In this document: one piece after another, positions 26,225 to 35,332 of the stretch
Numbering within the stretch: the stretch's first letter is position 1
Layout: every line of letters begins with the position of its first letter
Position numbers and translations under genes: made by a program
NCBI RefSeq assembly: GCF_000956505.1
Contig: NZ_JYIX01000040.1
Coordinates: 310,001-374,000 of the forward strand
Direction: 5' to 3'
DNA from: Microbacterium azadirachtae
GTDB lineage: Bacteria > Actinomycetota > Actinomycetes > Actinomycetales > Microbacteriaceae
Length of the DNA stretch: 64,000 nucleotides
Notes under the pieces: model-generated
Databases searched by the model: none
The model's input: the letters and a program-made list of their open reading frames with translations, nothing else
What the model was told of the DNA's origin: nothing

Positions 26225-27688
26225 TCACCAGCTGACCGGCAGCGCCTTGCCCTCTTCGTAGCCCGCGGCGGACTGCAGGCCGACCAGAGCGCGCTCGTGG
26301 AACTCGGGTACGGACGAGGCGCCGGCGTAGGTGAAGGAGGAACGCACGCCCGAGGTGATCATGTCGAGCAGGTCCTCGACGCCGGGACGGAGCGGATCCA
26401 GATAGATCTTCGAGGACGAGATGCCCTCGGCGAACAGCTCCTTGCGTGCGCGCTCGTAGGCGTCGAGACGACCGAAGCGCGCCTGCACCGCCTTGGTCGA
26501 GGCCATGCCCCAGGACTCCTTGTAGAGGCGCCCCTCGGCGTCGATCTGCAGCTCGCCCGGCGCCTCGATCGTGCCGGCGAACCAGGATCCGACCATGACC
26601 GACGCGGCTCCTGCGGCGAGCGCGAGGGCGACGTCGCGCGGGTAGCGCACTCCCCCGTCCGCCCACACGTGCGCGCCGAGCTCGGCGGCGGCCTGCGCGG
26701 TCTCCAGCACGGCGGAGAACTGCGGACGACCGACCGCGGTCATCATGCGGGTGGTGCACATCGCGCCCGGTCCGACGCCGACCTTCAGGATCGATGCGCC
26801 GGCCTCGACGAGATCGCGCACGCCGTCGGCGGTGACGATGTTGCCCGCGACGATCGGGATGCCGAGCTCGAGCGCCGACACCGTGCGCAGGGCACGGAGC
26901 ATGCCCTCCTGGTGGCCGTGTGCGGTGTCGACCACCAGGACATCGACCCCGGCCGCTGCGAGGGCCTTGGCCTTGGCGGCGACGTCGCCGTTGATGCCCA
27001 CGGCCGCGGCCACGGCGAGGCGCCCAGACGCATCGACCGCGGGACGGTACAGCGTGGAGCGCAGCGCGCCGCGCGCGGTCTGAGTGCCGACGAGGTGCCC
27101 GTGCTGGAGCACGCACACCATCTCGGCCTCCACGGCGGTGATCGCGTCGAAAGCGGCACGAGGGTCGGCGATGTCCTCCGCGTCGAGCGACGGCGAGTCC
27201 GCACGGACCAGGTCGCCCAGCTGTGCATCCCGCAGCGCGGTCGCGAGGCGGACCGCGGGCAGAATCCCGTGGATCGCGTCGACGTGCAGGCCGTCCGGTC
27301 CGCCCGGTGCATCGGCGACCACGATGCCGTGGCCGTCGGTGACCGGCAGCAGCCGGAGCGCGTCCTCCACGGTGGCCAGCGGCGAGAGCACGAGCGGGGT
27401 GTCCCAGGACACCGGCTGGCGCTTGACCCAGCGGATCGCCTCATCCAGATCCTGCAGCGGCATGTCCTGCGGCAGCACGCCGATACCGCCACGGCGCGCG
27501 AGGGTCGCCGCGAGTCGAGGACCGGTCACCGAGTTCATGTTCGAGGACACGAGCGGGATGGTGGCGGGGGTGCCGTCCTGCGGTGCGAGATCGACCTGGA
27601 GGCGGCTCGTCACGTCCGAGCGGCGCGGCACCAGGAACACGTCGGAGTAGGTGAGGTCGACCATGGGTGCTTCGCCGGAGAACTGCAT
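26225..27688 (-). CDS. guaB1: GuaB1-family IMPDH-related protein, probable GMP reductase
   Basis: A 487-residue TIM-barrel protein with a CBS insert. The catalytic loop GPGAMCTTRMMTAVGRPQ holds Cys311, and DTAHGHQ and GGVRYPRDVALALAAGA are conserved. In mycobacteria the GuaB1 paralogue of IMP dehydrogenase has been shown to act as a GMP reductase (GMP to IMP), so the same is inferred here rather than IMP dehydrogenase proper. ATG 27688 is the start; the frame upstream is not conserved. It is divergent from kgd. Confidence 0.88.
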   Translation of the reverse strand: MQFSGEAPMVDLTYSDVFLVPRRSDVTSRLQVDLAPQDGTPATIPLVSSNMNSVTGPRLAATLARRGGIGVLPQDMPLQDLDEAIRWVKRQPVSWDTPLVLSPLATVEDALRLLPVTDGHGIVVADAPGGPDGLHVDAIHGILPAVRLATALRDAQLGDLVRADSPSLDAEDIADPRAAFDAITAVEAEMVCVLQHGHLVGTQTARGALRSTLYRPAVDASGRLAVAAAVGINGDVAAKAKALAAAGVDVLVVDTAHGHQEGMLRALRTVSALELGIPIVAGNIVTADGVRDLVEAGASILKVGVGPGAMCTTRMMTAVGRPQFSAVLETAQAAAELGAHVWADGGVRYPRDVALALAAGAASVMVGSWFAGTIEAPGELQIDAEGRLYKESWGMASTKAVQARFGRLDAYERARKELFAEGISSSKIYLDPLRPGVEDLLDMITSGVRSSFTYAGASSVPEFHERALVGLQSAAGYEEGKALPVSW

Positions 27689-27832
27689 GCTCTCAGGGTA
27701 GCCGCCCCCGCCCGGATCGCCTCGGGATCGCGTCCGGCGGACCGCCGGGGACGACCTTGGGACGGGGCGGCGGCGAAAGGTCCTGCCATACGCCGCGATC
27801 CACGCCCGCACCGCACCTCCGACACGTTAGGC

Positions 27833-27915
27833 TTGACACCCGGATGAGTGGCCATACCCGGAGACCACCGGGGACGGATCCCACCAGATTCAGCGATGAA
27901 AGAGGGCGATCGAGC
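27833..27915 (+). promoter_or_regulatory. Possible kgd promoter
   Basis: TTGACA at 27833-27838 is a good -35 in the 227-bp region divergent from guaB1. The -10 is weak (CATACC around 27853). AGAGGG at 27901-27906 could serve GTG 27916. Confidence 0.3.
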
Positions 27916-30900
27916 GTGTCGAGCCAGGTGACCGGCGTCGGGACTTCTGGAGATGGAGAGTTCGGGGCCAATTCCTGGCTCGTCGACGAGCTGTACGAGC
28001 AGTTCAAAGTCGATCGCAACTCCGTCGACAAGGAGTGGTGGCCGGTCCTCGAGAACTACCATCCCTCCCAGCCCTCGGCGGCACCCGCCGCCCCCTCCTC
28101 CCCCGCGGCCGCGCCGGCCGCTGCCGCCGATACGCATCCGGTGACCGCGCCGATCCCGGTGATCGGCCAGCAGCCGGTCGCGCGCACGACGACGAAGCCC
28201 GCGCGCCAGGCCCCGATCCCCGCCCAGGCGCAGGACCGCACCGCCGCGGAGCCCGGCACCGAGCAGCACGAGGACGTCGTCACGCCGCTGCGCGGCATGC
28301 CGAAGACGCTCGCCGCCAACATGGACGAGTCGCTCACGGTGCCGACCGCGACGAGCGTGCGCACGGTTCCGGCGAAGCTGATGATCGACAACCGCATCGT
28401 CATCAACAACCACATGTCCCGCACGCGCGGCGGCAAGGTGAGCTTCACGCACCTCATCGGCTGGGCGCTGATCCAGGCGCTCAAGGAGTTCCCGAGCCAG
28501 AACGTGTACTACGCAGAGGTCGACGGCAAGCCCAGCGTCGTCGCCCCCGCGCACGTGAACCTCGGCATCGCGATCGACATCCCGAAGCCCGACGGCACCC
28601 GCGCCCTGCTCGTTCCGAGCATCAAGCGCGCCGAGACCCTCACCTTCAGCGAGTACCTGTCGGCCTACGAGGACCTCATCGGCCGTGCACGAGGCAACAA
28701 GCTGACCGCCGCCGACTTCCAGGGCACCACGCTGTCCCTCACGAACCCCGGCGGCATCGGCACCGTGCACTCCGTGCCGCGCCTGATGAAGGGCCAGGGC
28801 TGCATCATCGGCGCCGGCGCCCTCGAGTATCCGGCCGAGTTCCAGGGTTCGAGCCAGAAGACGATCGACGTGCTCGGCATCGGCAAGACGATCACGCTCA
28901 CCTCGACCTATGACCACCGCGTCATCCAGGGCGCGGGCTCGGGCGAGTTCCTGAAGAAGGTGCACGAGCTGCTGATCGGCGAGCGCGGCTTCTACGAGAG
29001 CATCTTCCGCGCCCTCCGGATCCCCTACGCGCCGATCCGCTGGAACAAGGACATCGCGGTCGACCTCGCCGAGCGCATCGACAAGACCGCGCGCGTGCAG
29101 GAGCTCATCAACTCCTACCGCGTGCGCGGCCACCTGATGGCCGACATCGACCCGCTCGAGTACGTGCAGCGCACGCACCCCGACCTCGAGATCGAGACGC
29201 ACGGACTCACCTTCTGGGATCTGGACCGCGAGTTCGTCACGAACGGCTTCGGCGGCCAGCGCCAGCTGAAGCTGCGCGAGATCCTCGGTGTGCTCCGCGA
29301 CTCCTACTGCCGCACGCTCGGCATCGAGTACATGCACATCCAGGACCCGGATCAGCGCCGCTGGTTCCAGGACAAGGTCGAGGTCAAGTACGTCAAGCCC
29401 GGCCACGACGAGCAGCTGCGCGTGCTCAGCAAGCTCAACGAGGCCGAGGCCTTCGAGACCTTCCTGCAGACGAAATACGTGGGCCAGAAGCGCTTCTCGC
29501 TCGAGGGTGCGGAGTCGCTCGTCCCGCTGCTGGACGAGATCCTGCAGGGCGCAGCCGGCGCGGGCCTCGACGGTGCCGCGATCGGCATGGCGCACCGCGG
29601 CCGGCTGAACGTGCTCGCGAACATCGCGGGCAAGACGTACGGCCAGGTGTTCCGCGAGTTCGAGGGATCCATGCAGCCGGGCAACCAGCGCGGATCCGGC
29701 GACGTGAAGTACCACCTCGGCAAGGAGGGCACCTTCGTCGCCGACGACGGCGCCGAGCTGCCGATCCTCCTCGCCGCGAACCCCTCGCACCTGGAGACCG
29801 TCGACGGCGTGCTCGAGGGCATCGCCCGCGCCAAGCAGGACCGCAAGCCGATCGGCACCTTCACCTGGCTGCCGATCCTCGTGCACGGCGACGCGGCCTT
29901 CGCCGGCCAGGGCGTCGTCGTGGAGACCCTGCAGATGTCGCAGCTGCGCGGCTACCGCACCGGCGGCACGATCCACGTGGTCGTGAACAACCAGGTCGGC
30001 TTCACCACGCTGCCCAACGACTCGCGCACCTCCGTGTACGCGACCGACGTCGCCAAGACGATCCAGGCACCGGTCCTGCACGTGAACGGCGACGACCCCG
30101 AGGCCGTGGTGCACGTGGCCCAGCTCGCGTTCGAATACCGCGAGCGCTTCCACCGCGACATCGTGATCGACCTCGTCTGCTACCGCCGCCGCGGTCACAA
30201 CGAGGGCGACGACCCGTCGATGACGCAGCCGCTGATGACCGACCTGATCCAGGCGAAGCGGTCGGTGCGCAGCCTCTACACCGAGTCGCTCGTCGGCCGC
30301 GGCGACATCACGCAGGAGGAGTACGACCAGGCCAAGGCCGACTTCCAGAACCGCCTGGAGATCGCCTTCGCGGAGACGCACGCGGCGGAGACCGGCGCCA
30401 CGCCGATCGCCCCCGACCTCCCGCCGGTCGACGAGCACATCGGCACGCCCGACGTCACCGGCGTGCCGCTCGAGGTCGTGCATCTCGTCGGCGACGCGCA
30501 CGCGAACAAGCCCGAAGGCTTCACCGTGCACCCGAAGCTGCAGCAGGCGATGGACAAGCGCGTCGACATGAGCCGCAACGGCTCGATCGACTGGGGCTTC
30601 GGCGAGCTGCTCGCGTTCGGTTCGCTGCTCGTCGAGGGCACCCCGGTGCGCCTCGCCGGCCAGGACTCGCGCCGCGGTACCTTCGTGCAGCGCCACGCGG
30701 TCCTGCACGACCGCGCGAACGGTCAGGAGTGGCTGCCGCTCGCGAACCTCTCCGACAACCAGGCCCGCTTCTTCGTCTACGACTCGCTGCTCAGCGAATA
30801 CGCGGCGCTCGGCTTCGAGTACGGCTATTCGGTGGAGCGTCCCGAGGCGCTGGTGCTCTGGGAGGCGCAGTTCGGCGACTTCGTGAACGGCGCGCAGTCG

Positions 30901-31608
30901 GTCATCGACGAGTACATCTCCGCGGCCGAGCAGAAGTGGGGCCAGCAGTCGAGCGTCGTGCTGCTGCTGCCGCACGGCTACGAGGGCCAGGGGCCGGACC
31001 ACTCGTCCGCCCGCATGGAGCGCTTCCTGCAGCTGTGCGCGCAGGACAACATGACCGTGGCGCGTCCTTCCACGCCGGCGAGCTACTTCCACCTGCTGCG
31101 CCGCCAGGCGTACGCGAAGCCGCGCAGGCCGCTCATCGTGTTCACGCCGAAGGCCATGCTGCGTCTGCGCGGCGCGACCAGCCCGGTGGAGGACTTCACC
31201 CGGGGCCGGTTCGAGACGGTCATCGACGACACCCGCGAGCTGGACCGCAACGCCGTCAAGCGCGTGATCTTCCACTCCGGCAAGGTGCACTGGGATCTGG
31301 TCTCGGAGCTCGAGAAGAACCCGAACCCCGAGGTCGCGCTGGTGCGTGTCGAGCAGCTCTACCCCGTGCCGCTGCGCGCGCTGAAGGCCGTGGCCGACAC
31401 GTACCCGAACGCGGAGATCGTGTGGTTGCAGGAGGAGCCGGAGAACCAGGGCGCCTGGCCGTTCCTCGCGCTGCACTTCCAGACCGTGCCCGGCCCGCGA
31501 GTCGTGCGTCCGATCACGCGTCCCGCGTCGGCGGCGCCGTCGACCGGATCCTCGAAGGTGCACGCCGCGGAGCAGGCGGATCTGCTCTCGCGGGCGCTGA
31601 CCCTCTGA
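27916..31608 (+). CDS. kgd: Multifunctional 2-oxoglutarate dehydrogenase/decarboxylase E1-E2 fusion
   Basis: A 1230-residue TCA-cycle enzyme, almost the same length as Mycobacterium Kgd (1231). Order: N-terminal E1 helix (residues about 14-45, NSWLVDELYEQFKVD), Ala/Pro linker, E2 succinyltransferase core (about 105-355, catalytic His334 in TYDHRVIQG), then the thiamine-diphosphate E1 domains with GMAHRGRLNVL, GDAAFAGQGVV and CYRRRGHNEGDDP. There is no lipoyl domain, as usual for this fusion; lipoate comes from the pyruvate dehydrogenase E2. GTG 27916 matches the family N-terminus; ATG 27844 upstream is less likely. In relatives GarA/OdhI binds and inhibits it. Confidence 0.96.
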   Translation: MSSQVTGVGTSGDGEFGANSWLVDELYEQFKVDRNSVDKEWWPVLENYHPSQPSAAPAAPSSPAAAPAAAADTHPVTAPIPVIGQQPVARTTTKPARQAPIPAQAQDRTAAEPGTEQHEDVVTPLRGMPKTLAANMDESLTVPTATSVRTVPAKLMIDNRIVINNHMSRTRGGKVSFTHLIGWALIQALKEFPSQNVYYAEVDGKPSVVAPAHVNLGIAIDIPKPDGTRALLVPSIKRAETLTFSEYLSAYEDLIGRARGNKLTAADFQGTTLSLTNPGGIGTVHSVPRLMKGQGCIIGAGALEYPAEFQGSSQKTIDVLGIGKTITLTSTYDHRVIQGAGSGEFLKKVHELLIGERGFYESIFRALRIPYAPIRWNKDIAVDLAERIDKTARVQELINSYRVRGHLMADIDPLEYVQRTHPDLEIETHGLTFWDLDREFVTNGFGGQRQLKLREILGVLRDSYCRTLGIEYMHIQDPDQRRWFQDKVEVKYVKPGHDEQLRVLSKLNEAEAFETFLQTKYVGQKRFSLEGAESLVPLLDEILQGAAGAGLDGAAIGMAHRGRLNVLANIAGKTYGQVFREFEGSMQPGNQRGSGDVKYHLGKEGTFVADDGAELPILLAANPSHLETVDGVLEGIARAKQDRKPIGTFTWLPILVHGDAAFAGQGVVVETLQMSQLRGYRTGGTIHVVVNNQVGFTTLPNDSRTSVYATDVAKTIQAPVLHVNGDDPEAVVHVAQLAFEYRERFHRDIVIDLVCYRRRGHNEGDDPSMTQPLMTDLIQAKRSVRSLYTESLVGRGDITQEEYDQAKADFQNRLEIAFAETHAAETGATPIAPDLPPVDEHIGTPDVTGVPLEVVHLVGDAHANKPEGFTVHPKLQQAMDKRVDMSRNGSIDWGFGELLAFGSLLVEGTPVRLAGQDSRRGTFVQRHAVLHDRANGQEWLPLANLSDNQARFFVYDSLLSEYAALGFEYGYSVERPEALVLWEAQFGDFVNGAQSVIDEYISAAEQKWGQQSSVVLLLPHGYEGQGPDHSSARMERFLQLCAQDNMTVARPSTPASYFHLLRRQAYAKPRRPLIVFTPKAMLRLRGATSPVEDFTRGRFETVIDDTRELDRNAVKRVIFHSGKVHWDLVSELEKNPNPEVALVRVEQLYPVPLRALKAVADTYPNAEIVWLQEEPENQGAWPFLALHFQTVPGPRVVRPITRPASAAPSTGSSKVHAAEQADLLSRALTL

Positions 31609-31617
31609 GCGGTCCGC

Positions 31618-32958
31618 TCAGCCGATCGACGCGGTGTCCCGGTTCTCCGGGGCACCGCGTCGTCGTTCCCGCGCCTGGCGCACCACGGTCACGGCGAGCG
31701 CGAGGACCGCGACGGCGGCGGGGACCACGAGCGCGACTCCGGCGAGCAGCAGCAGTCCGACGGTGCAGACCGAGGCGATCACCGCCATCCACCAGCCCGG
31801 CGTCCGCCGCGGCAGGATCCGGATCGCGGCGATCATGCCGATCGTGTAGACGGCGACCATGCTCGCGGTGTGGATGAGGATGAACGGCTGCAGGTCGAAC
31901 CCTGTCGCCCAGGTCACGGCGAAGTAGGCCAGGACGAGTGCCATCGAGAGCAGCAGGGCGCGCCGCGGCACCGCACCGGACTCGGCGCCCTTCGCGAACC
32001 AGCGCGGCAGATCGCCGTTGGACGCGAGGGACGCGCCGAGCTTGCCGAACGCGGCGAGGTACACGTTGAGCACCCCGAGCGCGACCACCGCCGACACCAC
32101 GCCGATCAGGGTCGGCGCCGCGCGCACCCCTCCGGCCTCTGCAAGATCGAGCAGGACGACGTCGCCGTGCCCCGCCCGCTCCCCCAGGGCTCCGACCGTC
32201 ACGACCTGCAGTGCGAGATAGGATCCGCCGGCGAGCACCAGGGTGATGGCCGTCGCGAGCGGGATGGTGCGTCGCGGCCGCGCGAACTCCCCGGAGATGT
32301 GCGTGCCGACCTCCCAGCCGGCGAACGCCCACACGAACATCACGATCGCGGTGCCCACCCCGCCCCACCCGTGCGGCAGGAACGGCGTGAAGCTCTCCGG
32401 TCGCACGGCGGGCGCCGCCACCGCGACCACCACCACGACGATCGCGAGCAGCAGGCCCGTGAGCACCAGCTGCAGCCAGCCGGTGAGCCGCACTCCGAAC
32501 AGGTTGGCGACGAACGGCACCACGAGGAACCCGAGGGCGAGCCACGGGATGCCGGCGCTGTCGATCCCCACCGCCGTCGCGATGTAGCGTGCGCCGAGCA
32601 CCGACACGACGGGACCTCCGGCCGCGACGCCGAAGAGGAACCAGTACCCGGTGGCCCTGGCCGCGGTCGGCCCGAGGGCGCGACGTGCGTAGCTCGCGAC
32701 GCCACCCGGATCCGGATGACGGGCGGCGAGCGCGGCGAACGCCCCGGCGAGCGGCACCGCCAGGAGCGTGATCACCCCCACCGCGATGAGACTGGCGGGG
32801 CCGGCGGTCTTCGCCGCGAGCCCCGGGAGCACGAGGAGGCCGGTACCGAGGACCGAGGCGAGATACAGCGCGATCCCCTGCGCGAGGCCGAGCCCCGATG
32901 GCGCGCGCGTGCCGAGATCGGCGCCATCGGATCCCTCGGCGGGGCGGAGTGCGGTCAT
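31618..32958 (-). CDS. APC-family amino acid permease (YjeH-like)
   Basis: A 446-residue transporter with about 12 membrane helices. LYLASVLGTGLLVLPGLAA in helix 1 is the unwound substrate-binding motif of the APC superfamily, and FAGWEVGTHISGEFARPRRTIP in helix 6 and its loop is the conserved consensus region. Family members import or export amino acids; YjeH exports methionine and branched-chain amino acids. The C-terminal codons coincide with a bidirectional terminator hairpin shared with kgd. Confidence 0.88.
   Translation of the reverse strand: MTALRPAEGSDGADLGTRAPSGLGLAQGIALYLASVLGTGLLVLPGLAAKTAGPASLIAVGVITLLAVPLAGAFAALAARHPDPGGVASYARRALGPTAARATGYWFLFGVAAGGPVVSVLGARYIATAVGIDSAGIPWLALGFLVVPFVANLFGVRLTGWLQLVLTGLLLAIVVVVVAVAAPAVRPESFTPFLPHGWGGVGTAIVMFVWAFAGWEVGTHISGEFARPRRTIPLATAITLVLAGGSYLALQVVTVGALGERAGHGDVVLLDLAEAGGVRAAPTLIGVVSAVVALGVLNVYLAAFGKLGASLASNGDLPRWFAKGAESGAVPRRALLLSMALVLAYFAVTWATGFDLQPFILIHTASMVAVYTIGMIAAIRILPRRTPGWWMAVIASVCTVGLLLLAGVALVVPAAVAVLALAVTVVRQARERRRGAPENRDTASIG
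31628..31661. terminator. Bidirectional terminator between kgd and permease
   Basis: GACGCGGTGTCCC (31628-31640) pairs with GGGGCACCGCGTC (31649-31661) at 12 of 13 positions around an 8-nt loop. It lies 20 bases after the kgd stop and inside the last codons of the convergent permease. Confidence 0.65.
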
Positions 32959-32988
32959 GCCCTCACGGTAGCGAGGGCATCGGACATC

Positions 32989-34296
32989 TCAGTACCAGAT
33001 CGTGAGGGCGGGCGCCGCGGCGGTGCCGAATGCGTTCTGGATCGCCGCCGCCGTCTCCGCCGACGCCGAGATCCGGCCGGCTGCACGCAGGGTCGGCGCG
33101 CTCACGCCGCCGAGGTACAGCGAGGAGAGCGCGTCGACGCCGAGCTCGACGTCGGGCGCATCGGTCGTGACGTCGATGACGCCCTTCCCGTCCTGGCCGA
33201 CCCGGAGACGCCAGGATCCCTCGGCGAGTCCGAGCGGATCCGACACCCGCAGCACGAGATCGAGCGGGGCGCGGTAGGAGCGCGCCCCGAGCACGGCGGG
33301 CACGTCGAGGATCCGCAGCCAGCCGTGGTCGTGCACCGTGGTCTGCACCGCGCGCTGGTTGGCGACGAGCCAGGGCAGCGGATCGTCGATCGGGCGGAGG
33401 TCCGCGTGCACGGTGCGGATCAGGTCGTGGTTGACGGCGAAGGCCCAGAGCGCGCGCAGCGCCTCCGGCGTCTCGGCGTCGAGATGGCGGATCGCGAAGT
33501 CGGCGCCGAACTCGTCTGGCAGCTCGTCGAGCGTGTACGCGAGCACGCCGCGGGTGCCGCCATCGGCGTCGACCGCCCTCACTCCGCGGACCGCGCGGGA
33601 CCTCTCATCCCCCGGCACGAGCCCCGCCATCCGACGCCAGCGCAGCGGCCAGCCAGGGATGTCTCCCGGGCGATCGAGACGAGCACGCTCATGCACCTCG
33701 CCGAGCGCCGCCAGCAGTGCCTCGGGCTCGAGGTACTCGACCGTCGTCGCGCCGTCCGCCGCCGGCAGCGTGACTCCGCCGGCGCGCCGTGCGTCGACGC
33801 GCACGCGCGACACGGGGATCGCCGGACCGAAGCCGTAGCGGCCGTAGATCGTCGCCTCGGTGGCGGTGAGGCCCGCGATCGGGACGCCGGCCGAGGCCGC
33901 CGCGCGGAGCTCCCCCTCCAGGAGGTTGCGCGCGATCCCGCGCCGGCGATGCGTCGCGGCGACGGTGACGATGCTGATCGCCCACATGTCGAGGTGCGCT
34001 CCGGCGTCGCCCGGCACGGTCATCGGCGTCACCCAGGAGTCGACGGTCGCGACAGGAAGGTCGGCACCGGGCGCGTACACGCCGATGTTGCGCCGCCCCG
34101 ACATCATCTCGCCCATGACGCGGATCGTCTCGTCGTCGGGCTCCTTGTCCAGGAAGCCCCGGGCGTCGGCCCGCGCGAATCCGCGCAGTTGCGCCGGATC
34201 CGAGAGGTCGACGACGCGGTACTCGAGACGGGAGGCGCTCAGGCGCTCCTGCGAGGTCGGGTCGACGGGGACGTCACGGGCGTCGAGGTCTGCCAT
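32989..34296 (-). CDS. GNAT acetyltransferase, Eis-like
   Basis: A 435-residue protein with the Eis layout: an N-terminal GNAT domain (acetyl-CoA loop VAATHRRRGIARNLL near residue 112, then YGRYGFGPA), a second degenerate GNAT domain and a C-terminal SCP2-like domain. The chain ends in aromatic IWY, as Eis proteins use their C-terminal carboxylate in catalysis. Mycobacterial Eis acetylates aminoglycosides and host or polyamine targets; the substrate here is unknown. Single gene, 59 bases from the end of rsrA. Confidence 0.9.
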   Translation of the reverse strand: MADLDARDVPVDPTSQERLSASRLEYRVVDLSDPAQLRGFARADARGFLDKEPDDETIRVMGEMMSGRRNIGVYAPGADLPVATVDSWVTPMTVPGDAGAHLDMWAISIVTVAATHRRRGIARNLLEGELRAAASAGVPIAGLTATEATIYGRYGFGPAIPVSRVRVDARRAGGVTLPAADGATTVEYLEPEALLAALGEVHERARLDRPGDIPGWPLRWRRMAGLVPGDERSRAVRGVRAVDADGGTRGVLAYTLDELPDEFGADFAIRHLDAETPEALRALWAFAVNHDLIRTVHADLRPIDDPLPWLVANQRAVQTTVHDHGWLRILDVPAVLGARSYRAPLDLVLRVSDPLGLAEGSWRLRVGQDGKGVIDVTTDAPDVELGVDALSSLYLGGVSAPTLRAAGRISASAETAAAIQNAFGTAAAPALTIWY

Positions 34297-34355
34297 GCCC
34301 CCAGCCTAACCACGGCCGCCGACGATGCGGCGCCCACGGGACGCGAAGCGGCTCG

Positions 34356-34601
34356 TCAGTGGACGGCGGCCTGCACGGCGCGCAGCCGCGCCATGACCTG
34401 GTCGCGCAGCTCCTCGGGAGCCGTCTCCTTGCACGCCCGCGACACGACCTCGGTCAGCGTGGTCGCGACCAGAGCCTCCTCCGCGCAGGACGGGCAGTTG
34501 TCGAGATGCTCGCGGATGTCGGAGTGCTCCGTCTTGCACATCTCGTTGCGGAGGTATTCCTCCAGGTCCTGCCGCGCCTTGGCGCATCCGCAGTCCGTCA
34601 T
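34356..34601 (-). CDS. rsrA: Zinc-binding anti-sigma factor (RsrA/RshA type)
   Basis: An 81-residue ZAS-family anti-sigma factor. HLDNCPSC supplies the HX3CX2C motif (His32, Cys36, Cys39), with further cysteines at positions 4, 6 and 22. Family knowledge: disulfide stress oxidises the cysteines, zinc is lost, and the bound sigma factor is released. ATG 34601 overlaps the sigH stop (ATGA), giving near-equal synthesis of the pair. Confidence 0.95.
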   Translation of the reverse strand: MTDCGCAKARQDLEEYLRNEMCKTEHSDIREHLDNCPSCAEEALVATTLTEVVSRACKETAPEELRDQVMARLRAVQAAVH

Positions 34602-35215
34602 TTCGTGCTCCTCGTGCCGGCCGTGGCGATTCCTCGCTCTGCGGCGTAGTCCGCCAGCAGCTCCCGCAGCATGCGGCGCCCGCGGTGCAGGCGGCTCATG
34701 ACGGTGCCGATGGGGGTCTTCATGATGTCGGCGATCTCCTGATAGGCGAAGCCCTCGACGTCGGCGAGGTACACCGCCAGTCGGAAGTCCTCCGGGACCG
34801 CCTGCAGCGCCTCCTTGACGACCGACGCGGGCATCCGGTCGATCGCCTCGGCCTCGGCCGAGCGGCTGTGCGACGCCGTGGTCGATTCGGCGCCGCCGAG
34901 CTGCCAGTCCTCCAGCTCGTCGATCGTGCCCTGATAGGGCTCGCGCTGGCGCTTGCGGTAGATGTTGATGTAGGTGTTCGTCAGGATCCGGTACAGCCAC
35001 GCCTTGAGGTTCGTGCCCTGCGTGAAGCTCGACCATGAGGCGAACGCCTTCACGAACGTCTCCTGGACGAGGTCCGCGGCATCGGACGGGTTGCGCGTCA
35101 TGCGCATGGCGGCGGCATACAGCTGATCCATGAAGGGGATCGCCTGCTCCTCGAATTCCCGGCGCGCGGAGGATTCCGCGTCCGGCTGCGCGTCCAGCGG
35201 TGCGTGATCGTTCAT
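34598..35215 (-). CDS. sigH: RNA polymerase sigma factor SigH/SigR (disulfide stress)
   Basis: A 205-residue group 4 sigma factor. Region 2 ([45 protein letters not shown]) and region 4 ([20 protein letters not shown]) are very close to mycobacterial SigH and streptomycete SigR, which control thioredoxin and other thiol-stress genes. I chose ATG 35215: the remaining N-terminus has SigH length, and TAAACT (complement of 35224-35229) lies eight bases upstream as a -10 for a nearly leaderless message. An upstream ATG at 35278 with GGAAGG could give a 21-residue extension, as in the sigma-R-prime isoform of Streptomyces. Confidence 0.95.
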   Translation of the reverse strand: MNDHAPLDAQPDAESSARREFEEQAIPFMDQLYAAAMRMTRNPSDAADLVQETFVKAFASWSSFTQGTNLKAWLYRILTNTYINIYRKRQREPYQGTIDELEDWQLGGAESTTASHSRSAEAEAIDRMPASVVKEALQAVPEDFRLAVYLADVEGFAYQEIADIMKTPIGTVMSRLHRGRRMLRELLADYAAERGIATAGTRSTK

Positions 35216-35332
35216 CGCCAGCCAGTTTAGGCCGAACGCGTCGACCTCCACCGGTTCGAGAGTCGCGAGCATGCGCATTGCCTTCCGTTTCCCGCCCTCC
35301 GCTGCCGGAGGCCTTCAGTAGGGTAGGAACCG

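Noticed and set aside
27610-31563. 1317-codon minus-strand open frame opposite kgd
   Set aside because: Shadow of kgd codon bias; composition of Val/Arg/Leu/His is typical of antisense reading, with no domain recognised.
35216-35332. SigH-type autoregulatory promoter (GGAAT with GTT) upstream of sigH
   Set aside because: GGGAAA occurs on the minus strand, but no GTT lies at 16-18 bp; a TAAACT -10 near the start fits better.
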